From: Fasciolopsis buskii
Lineage: Eukaryota; Platyhelminthes; Trematoda; Plagiorchiida; Fasciolidae
Length of the DNA: 64,000 bases
Assembly (NCBI GenBank): GCA_008360955.1
Contig: LUCM01000663.1
Span: 128,968 to 192,967, forward strand
Direction of reading: 5' to 3'
The translations under genes were made by a program, and so were the position numbers. Numbering within the stretch: the first letter of the stretch is position 1; each line of letters starts with the position of its first letter. Below, in pieces: positions 49,076-59,998 of the stretch. The notes under the pieces are model-generated. The model did no database searches. It was given only the letters and a program-made list of their open reading frames with translations, and had not been told where the DNA came from.

Positions 49076-49143
49076 CATTGATAAATCGGCCGGAAACATT
49101 GCCGGGTTCTTTCGGTGACGACCAGAATCCCTGTGATTTATTA
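49076..49143 (-). CDS. candidate second exon downstream of 49200
   Basis: A 68-nt segment after a 56-nt intron (49144-49199) that ends ccatatttatcaaaacag; donor ATG then GTAAAA. It reads INHRDSGRHRKNPAMFPADL then SM. Its two leading bases complete the codon split at 49200. The next exon, which must start in phase 0, was not identified. Confidence 0.35.
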
Positions 49144-49199
49144 CTGTTTTGATAAATATGGTGGTAAAGGGGGAACATGAACCAAGATATTTCACTCAC

Positions 49200-49512
49200 A
49201 AATTTCGGGAACAAATGAGAGAGCATCAGAAATTCCAAATGCCTTTATCGAAATGAGTTTAGACTGACTGGGTAGCCCATGATGGACTATCTCAGGCAAT
49301 TCATTTGAGTCAGTTTCTACACGCTTTAAAGATAGCGCTAGATATGGTTTTTGGTCCGTGTTTATTAACCCAAGCCTGGTGGGATTTTTAAGCGCACGTG
49401 AATGATAATCGTGTAAATCGACCGACACAAAGTATACTCTGAAGAAACTAAGTAAAAATACTACTGCGGACACGATCAACTTGGATAGTTTGTCCTTTTT
49501 CCATATGCACAT
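49200..49512 (-). CDS. candidate first exon of a type II membrane protein
   Basis: ATG at 49510-49512 opens 104 codons. A short basic N-terminus (MCIWKKDKLSK) is followed by one hydrophobic helix (LIVSAVVFLLSFF), then a polar stem (VDLHDYHSRALKNPTRLGL and beyond), ending at a consensus donor (AATTT then GTGAGT). A short cytoplasmic tail, signal anchor and stem is the layout of Golgi glycosyl- and sulfotransferases, but no catalytic domain is in view, so that is only a suggestion. The frame would otherwise run three codons further to a stop. Confidence 0.4.
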
Positions 49513-51649
49513 AAACGGTTCTTTGGATAAACAAAACAGTTTTGCGGCTTTGAAAGTAGATTTTCTGCTTCACAGTTCAGACTTCCAGAAAGAATTTTTG
49601 ACAAACAGTTACACCGGAGTGGAAGGGCAAAAACAACCTTTCCATTCCTAGCATGACAATTTCGGATTTTGGTTCTACCGCGACAATTCTGGTTCGATTT
49701 CTGCCAGCAGGTGTTGCTCTGGACGGCATTAGCAATTAGACTAAGCCCATGTTGTTCGAACCATGTAGAACTGTCGCAGTGCGATTGTATTTAGTAACGA
49801 AGTGTATCGCTAGCGTGGAAACGATCAATGACGGCGTTTGTGATGGTGTTGCATGGATGACGCTTTTCCGTCACTGTCCAGGCACAAACTGAATTACCTT
49901 AGACAATGAGCACAAATTTGTTTACATGGCGACCTTAAAAGCTGTTCCAATTTCCAAAATTATTCTGACAAATTGTTCAGTCTCAGACTAAAACGACCGA
50001 GCATCCAGAACTTGGGTATTCCTGGCAAACCATTTAGCGATGGGACGAAGGAGCCTGTATGTGTGAATCGCTTGTACAATTCATTGTTCCTCAGAACGTC
50101 TTGTTACAACTTCTTCAGAAATTTTGTGACTGACTGCTTGAACGAATGCACTTCATCTTTTTCATACTCAAGTGAAATCATTGAAATTATTTCTTATTTT
50201 TTACATTCCACTTCTCACAAATTCTGACGAGAAATTTAGGATTCTCGAAAACTATTTCCAGCAAACCTTGCAATCATGGTAATTGCGCGGGAGTTTTGAA
50301 GCGTGTATTTATGCAACATTTTCTTGCAACCCACTGGCTTTCTCTTCATTAAGTAACCGGGAAATTATCATGCACATGTGGTTTGAAAACAAATAGGAAT
50401 ATACAAATCGAATTCAAGTTTGCAATCAAGATTCGATTCGCTGAATTAAGTGATCAGGAAACTTCTTTCTGCGCACTGTTTCGCATAACCACTACAAAAA
50501 ATGCTAACAAATTGCAAGTTTTATTCAAAAAAGGCTTGAAAATGAATTTTCTTTTCGTGTTTGTCATCCCCCAGAACGTGTGAATTCCGAGAAACTGAAA
50601 AATGATTATGCACCACGTTTCTGGTCTATTTTTCAAATTGCATTTTTACATCTACTCCGTGCGAAACCGACTCAATTTGATGAAGTAGCGCGCTGCCCAC
50701 CTGGGGTGCATTTAAAAATATGATTTTCTTTTCATTTTATGCGTCTCATTGACGTCTGTGCTTCGTAGATCATACACAAGTGAATTTTTGTCGGTCTGTA
50801 CAGACAAATAGGTCAGAAAAATAAAAGTTAACATTATTTCGATGGACTCTTTAAATTCTTTATTTCGCACCGTTTTTCGGTTAGTTTTTGTATGCTTCGC
50901 TTTTTGTTGTGTGTTTATGCATATGCGGCGGAATTCTATTTATCGCCGATGAGGCGGACACGTGAAAAGAGCGATATCCTGGTAACGAAACAATAGTTGA
51001 AGTGCTACTAAAGCAGTGCACCGTGTGACAGAAATTGATAGAAAAGACACGCCGATGACGTACATTTACAGGTGCCTAAGATTGTCGGTTAGATTACAAA
51101 AATGATGCACATGAAAAAGCCGATTGATTTGCCGGGAAACTGCTCCGGTTTCCAGTGTACTTTAGGAGATAATTTGATTCGTTTTTCAGAAGTGGATGAT
51201 TTTATTTCGAGCAGCTACCTTCAACAGTACTGTTGTCCGTTTGACATCGAAACGATGTCATCACCAAGACCCTGGTGCGCGTTCGTGGCAGCCGACACTG
51301 TCAAACAGAAGAATAAGTTATTTACTAAATAAGGCGGTGGAGACTAGAAGGACCACGTGCCTCCGAAAAATCGCACAAGAGCTACAAAACCTTATAGAAA
51401 TTGGTCTAACGTTTTGGACGTAATGCTAACGTGGACACCAAGGCCGCCGACTGAAGTTGCCTTAATAATGCAAATAATTTTCTATCCCAAACAATAGCTA
51501 ATTGCTACTGACAAAAAAGGCTGTTTAATTAGATTATGCACTGCGAATATCAATGAAAATCTTTTGATTTAGTCAGCTTTTGTTCAGAAACATGCACAAC
51601 TCCTAGGCTGATGGAGAAGTGATTGGCTATGTCTTCCTGAAATGGCTAA
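49513..51649. other. no gene recognised
   Basis: Plus-strand 49973-50227 and 51102-51332 are open with mixed composition (the latter includes GDNLIRFSEVDDFISS). Neither shows a domain or a confirmed splice partner. Confidence 0.3.
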
Positions 51650-51990
51650 ATGACCAACAGCGGAAATAACGGAACCCGATAGAAACTGCCTTTCTACTTG
51701 GTTGTACTGGTCGAGTTTTCAGGGATTGTTTGCAAGCCTACCTCATCGTATTACTGTAAATTTTTTTCCCGTGGAAGTTGATTGATTTCGCCTTTACTTT
51801 TCGGTCCTGAATATCAACTTTGTTCTCACAGAGTACTATTGGGATATTTTCGCAAACACGTGCAAGGTCGCGATGCCAGTTGGGTACGCTTTTATAGGTC
51901 AAGCGACTGGTCACGTCAAACATGATAATTGCACACTGCCCTTGGATATATTATCCGTCGCGAAGTTGTCACTTACTTACTGCGCTGGAC
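51650..51990 (-). pseudogene. Ran GTPase pseudogene fragment
   Basis: The minus strand reads [20 protein letters not shown], then [13 protein letters not shown], then [16 protein letters not shown], which matches the middle of Ran, the nuclear-transport GTPase, almost residue for residue. This includes the guanine-specificity NKVD motif and the conserved VPNWHRDL and DRKVKAK words. Upstream LRDG, stop, YIQGQCA corresponds to LRDGYYIQGQCA of Ran with a tyrosine codon changed to TAA (51951-51953). Downstream, a one-base loss in the A-run (51761-51767) shifts the frame, and similarity fades towards 51650. Before LRDG, similarity is weak and switch II is destroyed. It has no introns over this length and is broken in at least two places, so it cannot encode Ran. 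It looks like a decayed processed copy, although a true 5'/3' end and poly(A) were not seen. Confidence 0.9.
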
Positions 51991-53371
51991 AAACTAAATG
52001 ATCTATCAGCCATCTGTAGCGTCCAACCAAATCACAGTTACTGGTGAGAGAACGTTCAGGATTATAAGTGTACTTTAAGTTGATCTATTCAGTCAGAATG
52101 TATTCACATATAACCTCGACCAGACGGTAGATGTTAGTGGGGCTTGCTTTTAATTGTGCAGCCTACGAGTTTACTTGTACCGACAACAGTCAGTCCCCAT
52201 CTGATTCAATCTTTGGAAGAATGTTGTCGGAAGAAAACATTATTGAGGAGTCCGTATTTAAAATTTTCTTCTTTGATCTTTCATGCGAAGGACTGATCTG
52301 AATTACAAAAGCATTCTACATGCTTAACAAGAGAATCTGCTATGGTTTTACGATGTGTTCACGAGAACCATCATAAATTCCCATTGAAGTACCTACAAAC
52401 TACTACGTAAACCGTAAACCAAGCGTTTTGATGCTCAACTGACCAAATTCATACATATTCAGGTCACTTAGGTGAGTTCATGCGTGCTCGTCTGGATGAT
52501 CAACTTATCAAATCTGCGTGTCTAATTTCCAACGGGTGCATGATATTATTCTTGTCACTGAGATAAATGTAGATAAGCTTACCTACACTAGGCACACTGT
52601 GTGAATCAGTAACAGCATCCCAGTTTACACCAGCCTGTGCAATTCTCACTCTTATAAAGCTCAACAACCTTGTCCGGCTGGAATTCGAAACATTTCAGTT
52701 CCAGTTTGCTTGTAATGCCATTCTGGTCCAATTAAAGTCTGGTTTGTACTTACTACATTATTAGTTTGTGATGGGTTTTGATGAAAGCGAAGTAAGTAGT
52801 AGAGATGTCAGGGATGATTGCTGCCTGAAAAAAAACACTATAATTTCTTTCACTACAGCAAACTGATGGCGCTATCTTCTTATCCTGCCAACTACTGAAT
52901 AGTACGTTAGACCAAGCACCAAACTAAGCAGTTCAACGGCATATATGGCCATTGAAGAGAGGAATATGGGTACTGAAAAATAGGTGAATCAGAAGACTTT
53001 CAGATGAGCACAGAAAATTAATCTTCTGCGAACCACTCGAGAAGCATCCAACCAGTCAATCAGGATACAATTCAATCGACTGAGCACTGCTGTAGAACAT
53101 ACAGATAACAATAAATCAGCTTGTATAATTTAACTCAAAATGTCTCGCGGCCGCCCTACGGTTCTGAAAGGTTTGTAATTCATAGTGCGGTCCCATATTT
53201 ATTTTTGCAGGATTTTGTTAGCTTATAAATACAATGGAATACTCAACTTTATTATGAGGGCGTGCTGATTGGATTCAGTATAAATTATCTGTTTACACCC
53301 ACAGAATTCGGAAAGTAACTGCTTTGCTGCCTGAAATAGATGAGTTAATGTCCGATCCGTTATCATTTACA
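51991..53371. other. no gene recognised
   Basis: No frame of interest on either strand. The N-terminal half of Ran (P-loop, switch I) is not detectable on the 5' side of the pseudogene. Confidence 0.4.
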
Positions 53372-53674
53372 CTAAACTTTGCAACAGTATAGGATTTTGC
53401 TGCTTAAAAGCCTTAGACCATCGTTCAGTAGTATTCTTCTGTTCTTGGTAGCTGTCACACCGGTTGGAATCAACATTGCTTCATCAAGACTGCGGCCATT
53501 GACGAGATTTACATTCACTACCAAGTCACTTGACCGACCGTGACGGTTCACGTGACCTGTCCATCTAAATACGAAAACCGAGAACGTGTTTCCGAATACA
53601 GCCGAAAGCAAGCAATCGATAGCCAGAAGCCACTTTACGACGACCAAATGACGGGAAAGCTGTGACGGGTTCAT
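53372..53674 (-). CDS. intact 100-codon frame, hydrophobic N-terminal region
   Basis: ATG-to-stop frame starting MNPSQLSRHLVVVKWLLAID and continuing CLLSAVFGNTFSVFVF, a 28-residue hydrophobic region that could be a signal anchor. It is followed by a polar part (TGHVNRHGRSSDLVVNVNL, then GRSLDEAMLIPTGVTATKNR). Composition is more balanced than in neighbouring chance frames. It may be a single small gene or the first exon of a larger one (GT sites exist but none is consensus). Family not recognised. Confidence 0.35.
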   Translation of the reverse strand: MNPSQLSRHLVVVKWLLAIDCLLSAVFGNTFSVFVFRWTGHVNRHGRSSDLVVNVNLVNGRSLDEAMLIPTGVTATKNRRILLNDGLRLLSSKILYCCKV

Positions 53675-53761
53675 CGTCGCTTCCTAAGTACGGAGAATAT
53701 GGCACCTTCACTTTCAAGAAGTGTTTTCAAGGGGCGACCACTTCATTCAGATGAAACCAGT

Positions 53762-53925
53762 TTTGTAAATATCAGGACCAAATGATGTAAGGAGTGTATC
53801 GAAAAATCGATGCGCCATGTATTGGTATTTAATTGTGAATGATATAATGTTAATAGCACAGCGCCGTCGGTACATGTAATGCGCCAACGTTTCGACTACC
53901 GTGGTTAGTCTTCCTCAAAACAAGT
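53762..53925. repeat. second copy of the Penelope-like terminal repeat
   Basis: TTTGTAAATATCAGGACC through AATGCGCCAACGTTTCGAC matches 37122-37256 closely. It then continues into TACCGTGGTTAGTCTTCCTC, which the other copy has only in its inverted arm. Read on the minus strand, it shows UGAGGAAG, a stem (ACUAACC / GGUAGU) and CGAAAC, a layout like a degenerate minimal hammerhead motif. Confidence 0.6.
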
Positions 53926-54390
53926 TTTACAATCAAATGACTGTGGGAATGTTCACATGCCAACCGATTTTTGGTTGTCTGTGTGTGTTTGTAAGTGTGT
54001 GTACTTTGAACTGTGGGTCGGGTGAGAGAATAGTTGTCCTTCACGTCCTTCACGCAGTGTTCCTTTCTCGAACCTCCAACTACGAATAAACACTTTAGCA
54101 TGGCGTAAAAAGGTAATCGATCTCGACAGTTCCTGCTTTGACCGCAATAGGGCTTGTTTTGGTTTTTCATGTTTCGTAGCTTTGGAACTGAAAATACAGA
54201 ACGTCATTTTATGATCTTTAATTCTGGAATCAAAAGTATTTGAGAATTAAAAATAAATGCACCAAGTTCTCAGTATTCTAACAGTTACGGCGAATAAGTG
54301 GGGTGATTTCAGTTGTCGGAAAACAGTCAAACAATGATCAATGGATCCACTAACGACATTTAAATTAGATAAGCAATAACTGGTTCATGA

Positions 54391-56041
54391 ATGAATAATT
54401 CGATCGCCTCAGCAATAAGCCAGGATTTCATTTGGTTGCGATTCAGGTATGTTTTGACACTTTTAATAAATGCGAAATCATATTTTTACCAAATATCCAA
54501 CACCGTTTTTGTGGAAACTATTCGCGAACTGCAAATACACAATAGCACGCAACCGTTTGCACCAGTGACAGTAGCTTACAATCGACTGATGACTGGTTGG
54601 TGTATGTTTGCTGAGATGATAATCGAAAATTTTTTCGACAAATGCAATTCGAATTAAATGCAGCTTAACCTGACTAAAAGAACCCAATCCGATCCTCTTT
54701 TCGGTGAGTGGATTTCCCCGGTGATAAACGACTAAGTCAGAATTATGCGAGTGTGAAAAAATAGCTTGCTCACCCAGCTCTCGATAAGCCATGCATCGAT
54801 TATTGTATATTATAGATTTGGGCAAATATTAGAGAGCAGCTGTTTCGTGATGTGCAATTTTAAAAATAACTGTAAGATGGAGATAATCCTGAAAAATTGC
54901 ATGTTATCTCAAGCCAAATGGACTAGTTGTTTTGGATGCTTGCAATGTGGCTTAATTTTTCATACGTGTACATGTTATGTGATACGATACTTTCATCTTC
55001 TAGCGGTGACACTAAGGAGCTATCCAAATGGCGGGATGCATCACGAAACCTAATAAAACAGCACTGTTTCTACTTATGGATCCAGTAAAAATATAATAAC
55101 CAAATCAGTCACAATTTTGGACGATTATCTATGTTAATGATTCCCTTAGAGCAAATGCTGGAATGGTAATATCTAGAGAATAATTGAGTAGTCCATTTAC
55201 TTATTTCACTGATTCCGGCCACTTTGAGTGGACCAGAAGTTTCGATACTTTGTATTTGTGAGTTCTGACAATTGGTCTTAAAATTTAATTTGGGTATTGA
55301 CATGAACAAACAAACGTCATTTGCTAGAAGTGGCTTTCCTTATTTAGCCAGAGGCGTAATGCAGCTTAGAAGTTAATGATCAACGTAGTTTGCACCATAT
55401 ATTCGACGAGAAATTAGTTCAGTTCATTTAGCCTTACCGGCTTCAACAGACACAGTACTCTGCAAAACATATTGTTACCTTGGTTATCAGAACGATTACG
55501 TGGACCAGAAGATCCAAAGTACCAGTTAAGAAAATAACCTGTTTCATCATCTTGGAATCATCGCTATTTGATGCTACGAATAATTCGATGTGTGACGCTG
55601 TTTCTAGGGGCGAGAAAAAAAAAGCTCAGGTGCGTTTTGAGCAACGAAAGGGGATCCATTCTTGTACGGCACTCAGCGGGTCACACGAAAGGCTACGAGG
55701 GTATGATAAGTGGACAATAATTTTGTACTTCTTGTCCTGTCCCAAGGAAGGGACCTATTCAATGGTAAGTGACTGCCAGCTGAGAAAGGTTGTTTGATAA
55801 ATACTGACGTATGGTCACAGGTATTTATTTCCTGAATTTTCAAACATGATGCGAAATTACTTGTTTATCGCAATATATCCCGACTTGTTCCATGTGCTCA
55901 CAGCCGCCTAACGACAAACGTTCTGTTTATTGTCTTAGTAAACCAATTACATCAGCTTCAGGTAACTTGAACCACAATCAGTTTTGTCAATGGCTGGGAA
56001 AAAAGGCAAGGAAACTTGTATCGAAAGTAGATGAAATATAA
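54391..56041 (+). CDS. candidate three-exon small gene
   Basis: Exon 1, 54391-54446: ATG, MNNSIASAISQDFIWLRF, perfect donor (TTCAG then GTATGT). Exon 2, 55608-55764: acceptor gtgtgacgctgtttctag, 52 codons (GEKKKAQVRFEQRKGIHSCT ... CPKEGTYSM), perfect donor ATG then GTAAGT. Exon 3, 55904-56041: acceptor ttgttccatgtgctcacag, PPNDKRSVYCLSKPITSASG ... KKARKLVSKVDEI, stop TAA (56039-56041). Phases 2 and 0 agree at both joins, giving about 116 residues: basic, soluble, no known domain. Extra exons inside intron 1 (1161 nt) cannot be excluded. Minus-strand frames also cross this region (54478-54825). Confidence 0.37.
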
Positions 56042-56269
56042 AATTCTGATCTTTTTAGAAAGTTAATTTCGAAGTGATTTCTTTTCTGCAATTTAAATTT
56101 TCCCGCGGTAAAAATTAAAAGCGTTGGATTACCTGTTTAATTTAGCCGGTGTTTGTTATTTTTTCATCCTACAGAGCTATTCTTCACCCTAAATCGGACA
56201 TATGAGGTCTCCTTCTCAGATCAACATGCTGATACAATCTTGCTATACTGACTAAACCTATTTTACCTT

Positions 56270-56445
56270 TTACTTTTCACTCCGTTTATTAATACAATAA
56301 CAATGTAAATCATTTTACAAGAAGGAAGCTGCGGTCAACAGAGTTCTACCAAGTGGGGAAGTTGACCGGTGCTGGGAGGATTCGAACCCGCGACCTTCAT
56401 GTGCAGACTCCACGGTCCGCCTGGCCACGGCCGACCCAATTCACA
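56270..56445 (-). repeat. tRNA-derived SINE-like repeat (family C), best copy
   Basis: On the minus strand an A-box-like TGGCCAGGCGG (complement of 56417-56427) and a strong B box GGGTTCGAATCC (complement of 56378-56389) form the head. The body and the ATTGTTATTGTATTAATAAACG tail (towards 56275) match the degraded copy at 10195. Confidence 0.75.
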
Positions 56446-58540
56446 CGTTAGGACAACGGTTGTTTCATCTGAATCGTTATATTTCCGATTCAAATGAGAA
56501 AAGATCATATATTTTCCTCAGAGTAATGAGGTTCTGTATTTGGTCTATCAGTTTGCTCAGCAACCTATGTAATCGAGTACTTACCACGGATGTCAGCAAG
56601 CAACATTCGTTTTGTGAATGGAGTAGGTTTGAATTCAATCAGCGGGAGAATTCGCTTCCCAGATTTGTAGAAGAAATCGTCCCGTTTGATTTGTCATTCA
56701 ACTTCTCCTTGTGGTAAGAACCATCACCTGAGTATCGTCTCACTTTATTTCAACTGAGTGACGAAGTGACTTATCAATATCGCGACACAGAATCGAATCC
56801 AAAAATCATAAGAAGTTCAGGAAATGTGAGAACATTGTCATTCGGAAAGTATAGTGCAAACGTTTACGAGGTAATTAACTGTCTGAATACGCAATAAGCT
56901 TAACAGAATATACGGTAGTTGTACATGAAGAAATATGGAGATAAGCGTTCGGAAAACAAGTCGTACACGGTTACATAACCGGGAGTGTTGACGTGCGTGT
57001 CATGACTTTAGAATACCACAGAAGATAGATTCAACAGTTCTGAAAGGCTGCATATTTACTTCTTCAGTCCATACAGACAACAATGTGAATGGATTTATAA
57101 GACGAGCCCCGTGAACTGAAGCAACAGGAATGTCAGACTAGAGCATGCAACTCAGGATCGCCCACTGTAGATTGGTTGTGTATTTTATATGTGAAACTAA
57201 GTAATTTTTCACAGTGTTGCGTGACCCATGGCTTTCAAAATGCTTAAAATATGCGGCTGAACAATGGTGGTAATTTTTGAAACGAGCGCCATGAATGTTG
57301 CGCAGAACCAAAGAATTTTGAGCAATTTTCCTAGTTTTTATTCACAGATTAACTGGAAAGAATTGCCTATGAAAAACAGTATCTTTGACAGTGATTTGCT
57401 GTGCCACTTTGGAGTACATCGGAAATAGGACGTGCCTATGTCATCCTCAAGTTATGCTATTGCGTCATGAATTCCCAGGCTCTTGCAAACGACTTTTAGT
57501 TTTATGGTCAAGGTCGTTCTTTTGGGTAGGAATACTGGGATAATGTCGACGGCAAAACTCCTACCACTGGGTTTCCTTTGTTTCATTTTCGATTATTTTA
57601 TTATGCCTGCCATACCGGCTGTGTAAAGGTGCATAAATTAACCAAGAATTTCCGACAGCTGAGCTTGGCATTTGGATTATAAGCCTCCCATCAATGCCAA
57701 ATAATATTACCTAAGAGTGATGATGAAGCGTCCGCCATCTAATTGCCAAACTTACTGATCAAAACCTTATAAGAACCAACAACATGAGCACCAATCAGCG
57801 TAGGATACCAAGAATAAGGGGTGAAAACAATTCCACTGACTACAGTAAGCACGTGTGCGTCTGCACCGAAATGGTCTTCAGTACATGCAATGCTAGTTGA
57901 CTTCGGTCTATTTCGGTTTGCTGTTTCATTTTCCCTAAATCACTGAAAATGCAGCTTCAGATTTCGGACCATTCCGGGGAAAATCGAGAATTTACAGAGT
58001 CTCTGTGATTAATCGAACACGAGTTACAAAATCTTGGAGGTAAATTCAGGTTGCATCATATTTCACGGGTCTGTTTTCCATAAGTAATAATCAGTTGAAA
58101 ACAAGAATTCCGATGACAATGATATGTAGAAACTAGTTGTTAGCATGTTTTATTTTCATTCAATTTGGCTGCAAAGAGTGAATCGTTGACACCAACGCGA
58201 ATAAAGGTAGACTGATAGCCGACAAATAACTCGTAAATATGAAACAACAAACAAGAATCCATTCGCAATCGCGTCAGACACTTTTGGTAGTGATTTTGAG
58301 CTTCCGAATTTTGAAATCTTCAAGTCCGACGGGAACAGGGAAAAACAATTAAACCAATTACGTATCAAGTAATCAAGCTCTGTAGGTCATATCCAAAGCC
58401 TTCGTTGTACTTAGGCTACCTGCAGAGAAGTCATCTATCAGTAGGGGTCGATCGCTTGAGCTAACGGACAGTAACCGTGCAAATCAGTGACGGATAGGTG
58501 CAACATCATGTGGCGAAGTTCAACAAACCGTTCAGAGCCT
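56446..58540. other. no gene recognised
   Basis: One plus-strand frame of 85 codons (56460-56717) without known features. The rest is closed in all frames at short range. Confidence 0.35.
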
Positions 58541-58700
58541 GCCCGGTAGCGTAATGACTAAGACGTTCGACTCAGAATCGTTCATCCCGGGTTCGCGTCC
58601 CAGTTCGGGCGCGGTCCATATGCACCACTGCTCATCATTCCTAATAAGGATGAAACAGCTGTACAGTGCTTCCATGGTTTCTTTATGGTGAGTTAGGCGA
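58541..58700 (+). repeat. tRNA-derived SINE-like repeat (family B), best copy
   Basis: GCCCGGTAGCGTAATGACTA head, B box GGGTTCGCGTCCC (58589-58601), then CATATGCACCACTGCTCATC and GATGAAACAGCTGTACAGTG. All of these recur in the copies at 7990 and 19580. Confidence 0.8.
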
Positions 58701-58983
58701 TGATATCACATGGTGAATTATTTCATGTAAACCAATTAAAAGATATTGATGGCCCTTAAAATGAGTTTATTGAAAACTTCTTGGACCACGCCGTATCAGT
58801 ATGACAGCGGGATTTGTGACTGGGTTTAAATGCCTTGAACGATTGGTTTGGCCATATATGACCCCAGTGTTTAGTCAGTACTGGACTTACTTTGCATCGA
58901 ATTTTCCTATGTTCCAGCGAAATACAAGGTAAGCGACGACTGGTATTCGATAACCAGTCGTTCCGGAATAGAGGAACTCTAAT

Positions 58984-59247
58984 TTAATTGTAATAAATAG
59001 GGATGTCATGCAATGGGCGGTTTGCATACAACCAGTGCGTTTTATCTACTGAGCCTACCAGAAGAAACGAAAAAGGGAGCAAACTTGTGCTAGGAATATC
59101 ACCAGGTGTGAATATTACTACACTACATTTATACAAAGCAGCAAACTTATTTATTTTGAGACTCCCGCGTAATGTGACAGAAGAATGACGAATAATATGA
59201 GGTATCTTGCAGGAAAAATCAGATTTCTTCAACAATTGCTGAGGAAG
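58984..59247 (-). CDS. candidate last exon of a minus-strand gene
   Basis: Starts after an outstanding acceptor (ttttttttgttgttccttacctaaag) and runs 87 codons to TAA (58984-58986): LPQQLLKKSDFSCKIPHIIR, HSSVTLRGSLKINKFAALYK, CSVVIFTPGDIPSTSLLPFS and a C-terminal IPIYYN. The alternating pattern suggests beta strands. It joins 59298 in phase 0 across a 50-nt intron. The read-through frame on the minus strand starts before the intron and is the alternative. No family is recognised. Confidence 0.4.
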   Translation of the reverse strand, partial: LPQQLLKKSDFSCKIPHIIRHSSVTLRGSLKINKFAALYKCSVVIFTPGDIPSTSLLPFSFLLVGSVDKTHWLYANRPLHDIPIYYN

Positions 59248-59297
59248 CTTTAGGTAAGGAACAACAAAAAAAATGACGAGGAGAAACCAAGTTTTAC

Positions 59298-59357
59298 CTT
59301 CTGGGAGTTTGGGATCAATAAGGATAAATATGATCCATGGTGAACGTATGCCAAGTT
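59298..59357 (-). CDS. candidate 60-nt exon
   Basis: A 60-nt segment between gactattttggcgacag and the donor AGAAG then GTAAAA. Phase 0 at both ends: NLAYVHHGSYLSLLIPNSQK. A second frame is also open (LGIRSPWIIFILIDPKLPE), but it would not join the next exon openly after splicing. Confidence 0.35.
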
Positions 59358-59730
59358 CTGTCGCCAAAATAGTCGCTTATTAATGGACAACTTTCGTTTT
59401 GCAAACCGAATAACAGTGGATGTCTAGCGACACGAACAACTGCGTTGTTCTAAGCAAGTTAATGCACGAAAACGAAGGAAAAAGTAGAATTTTAGAGGTA
59501 GGCTGCTACCTCTAGTGCTAATCGCCGTTTGAGTCATGGAAACTTTTAAGTTGTCTCTAGTATCAGTGGACGACTTAATATGTGCAACCATCACGATTTA
59601 CAAGGCCTTCAGAAGAGGGTAGTCACATTCAACGGGAAGAAATCAACAGTTACAGTTTGATGTAGGGGAGTAATTTTTGCGGTTCTCCGTTATTCGACCA
59701 ATTCGTTGTTTCTGTTGCATTTGCTGAAGC

Positions 59731-59860
59731 GGTCCGTGAATAGCTCAGCTAAATGTAGGCACTATTCCCTGTCGACGACCGGGTCGAGTCATTCTTCCTG
59801 ATTTTATTTCTTTACGTCATCCAGCAATTTGTTGGAATTGATCACAGAACTACCCAAGCT
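59731..59860 (+). repeat. tRNA-derived SINE-like repeat (family E)
   Basis: A box TAGCTCAGCTA (59741-59751) is close to the canonical form, and B box GGGTCGAGTCA (59781-59791) follows at the right distance. No acceptor-stem pairing is visible, so this is not a tRNA gene. Only one copy was seen. Confidence 0.5.
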
Positions 59861-59998
59861 TGGGCAAAATTCCCTGATTAATTCCGAAAGGGTAAGACTG
59901 ACCGTCGATGCAAAAGAAAATAAGTGATTGAATTCACAAGCCGCTTTTCTGCTTGCTCATTTTGTCGCATGTTTCTTAATTTGCTTTCACATTTGTCA

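Noticed and set aside
59731..59800. Functional tRNA gene
   Set aside because: A and B boxes are present but the acceptor stem and anticodon arm do not pair.
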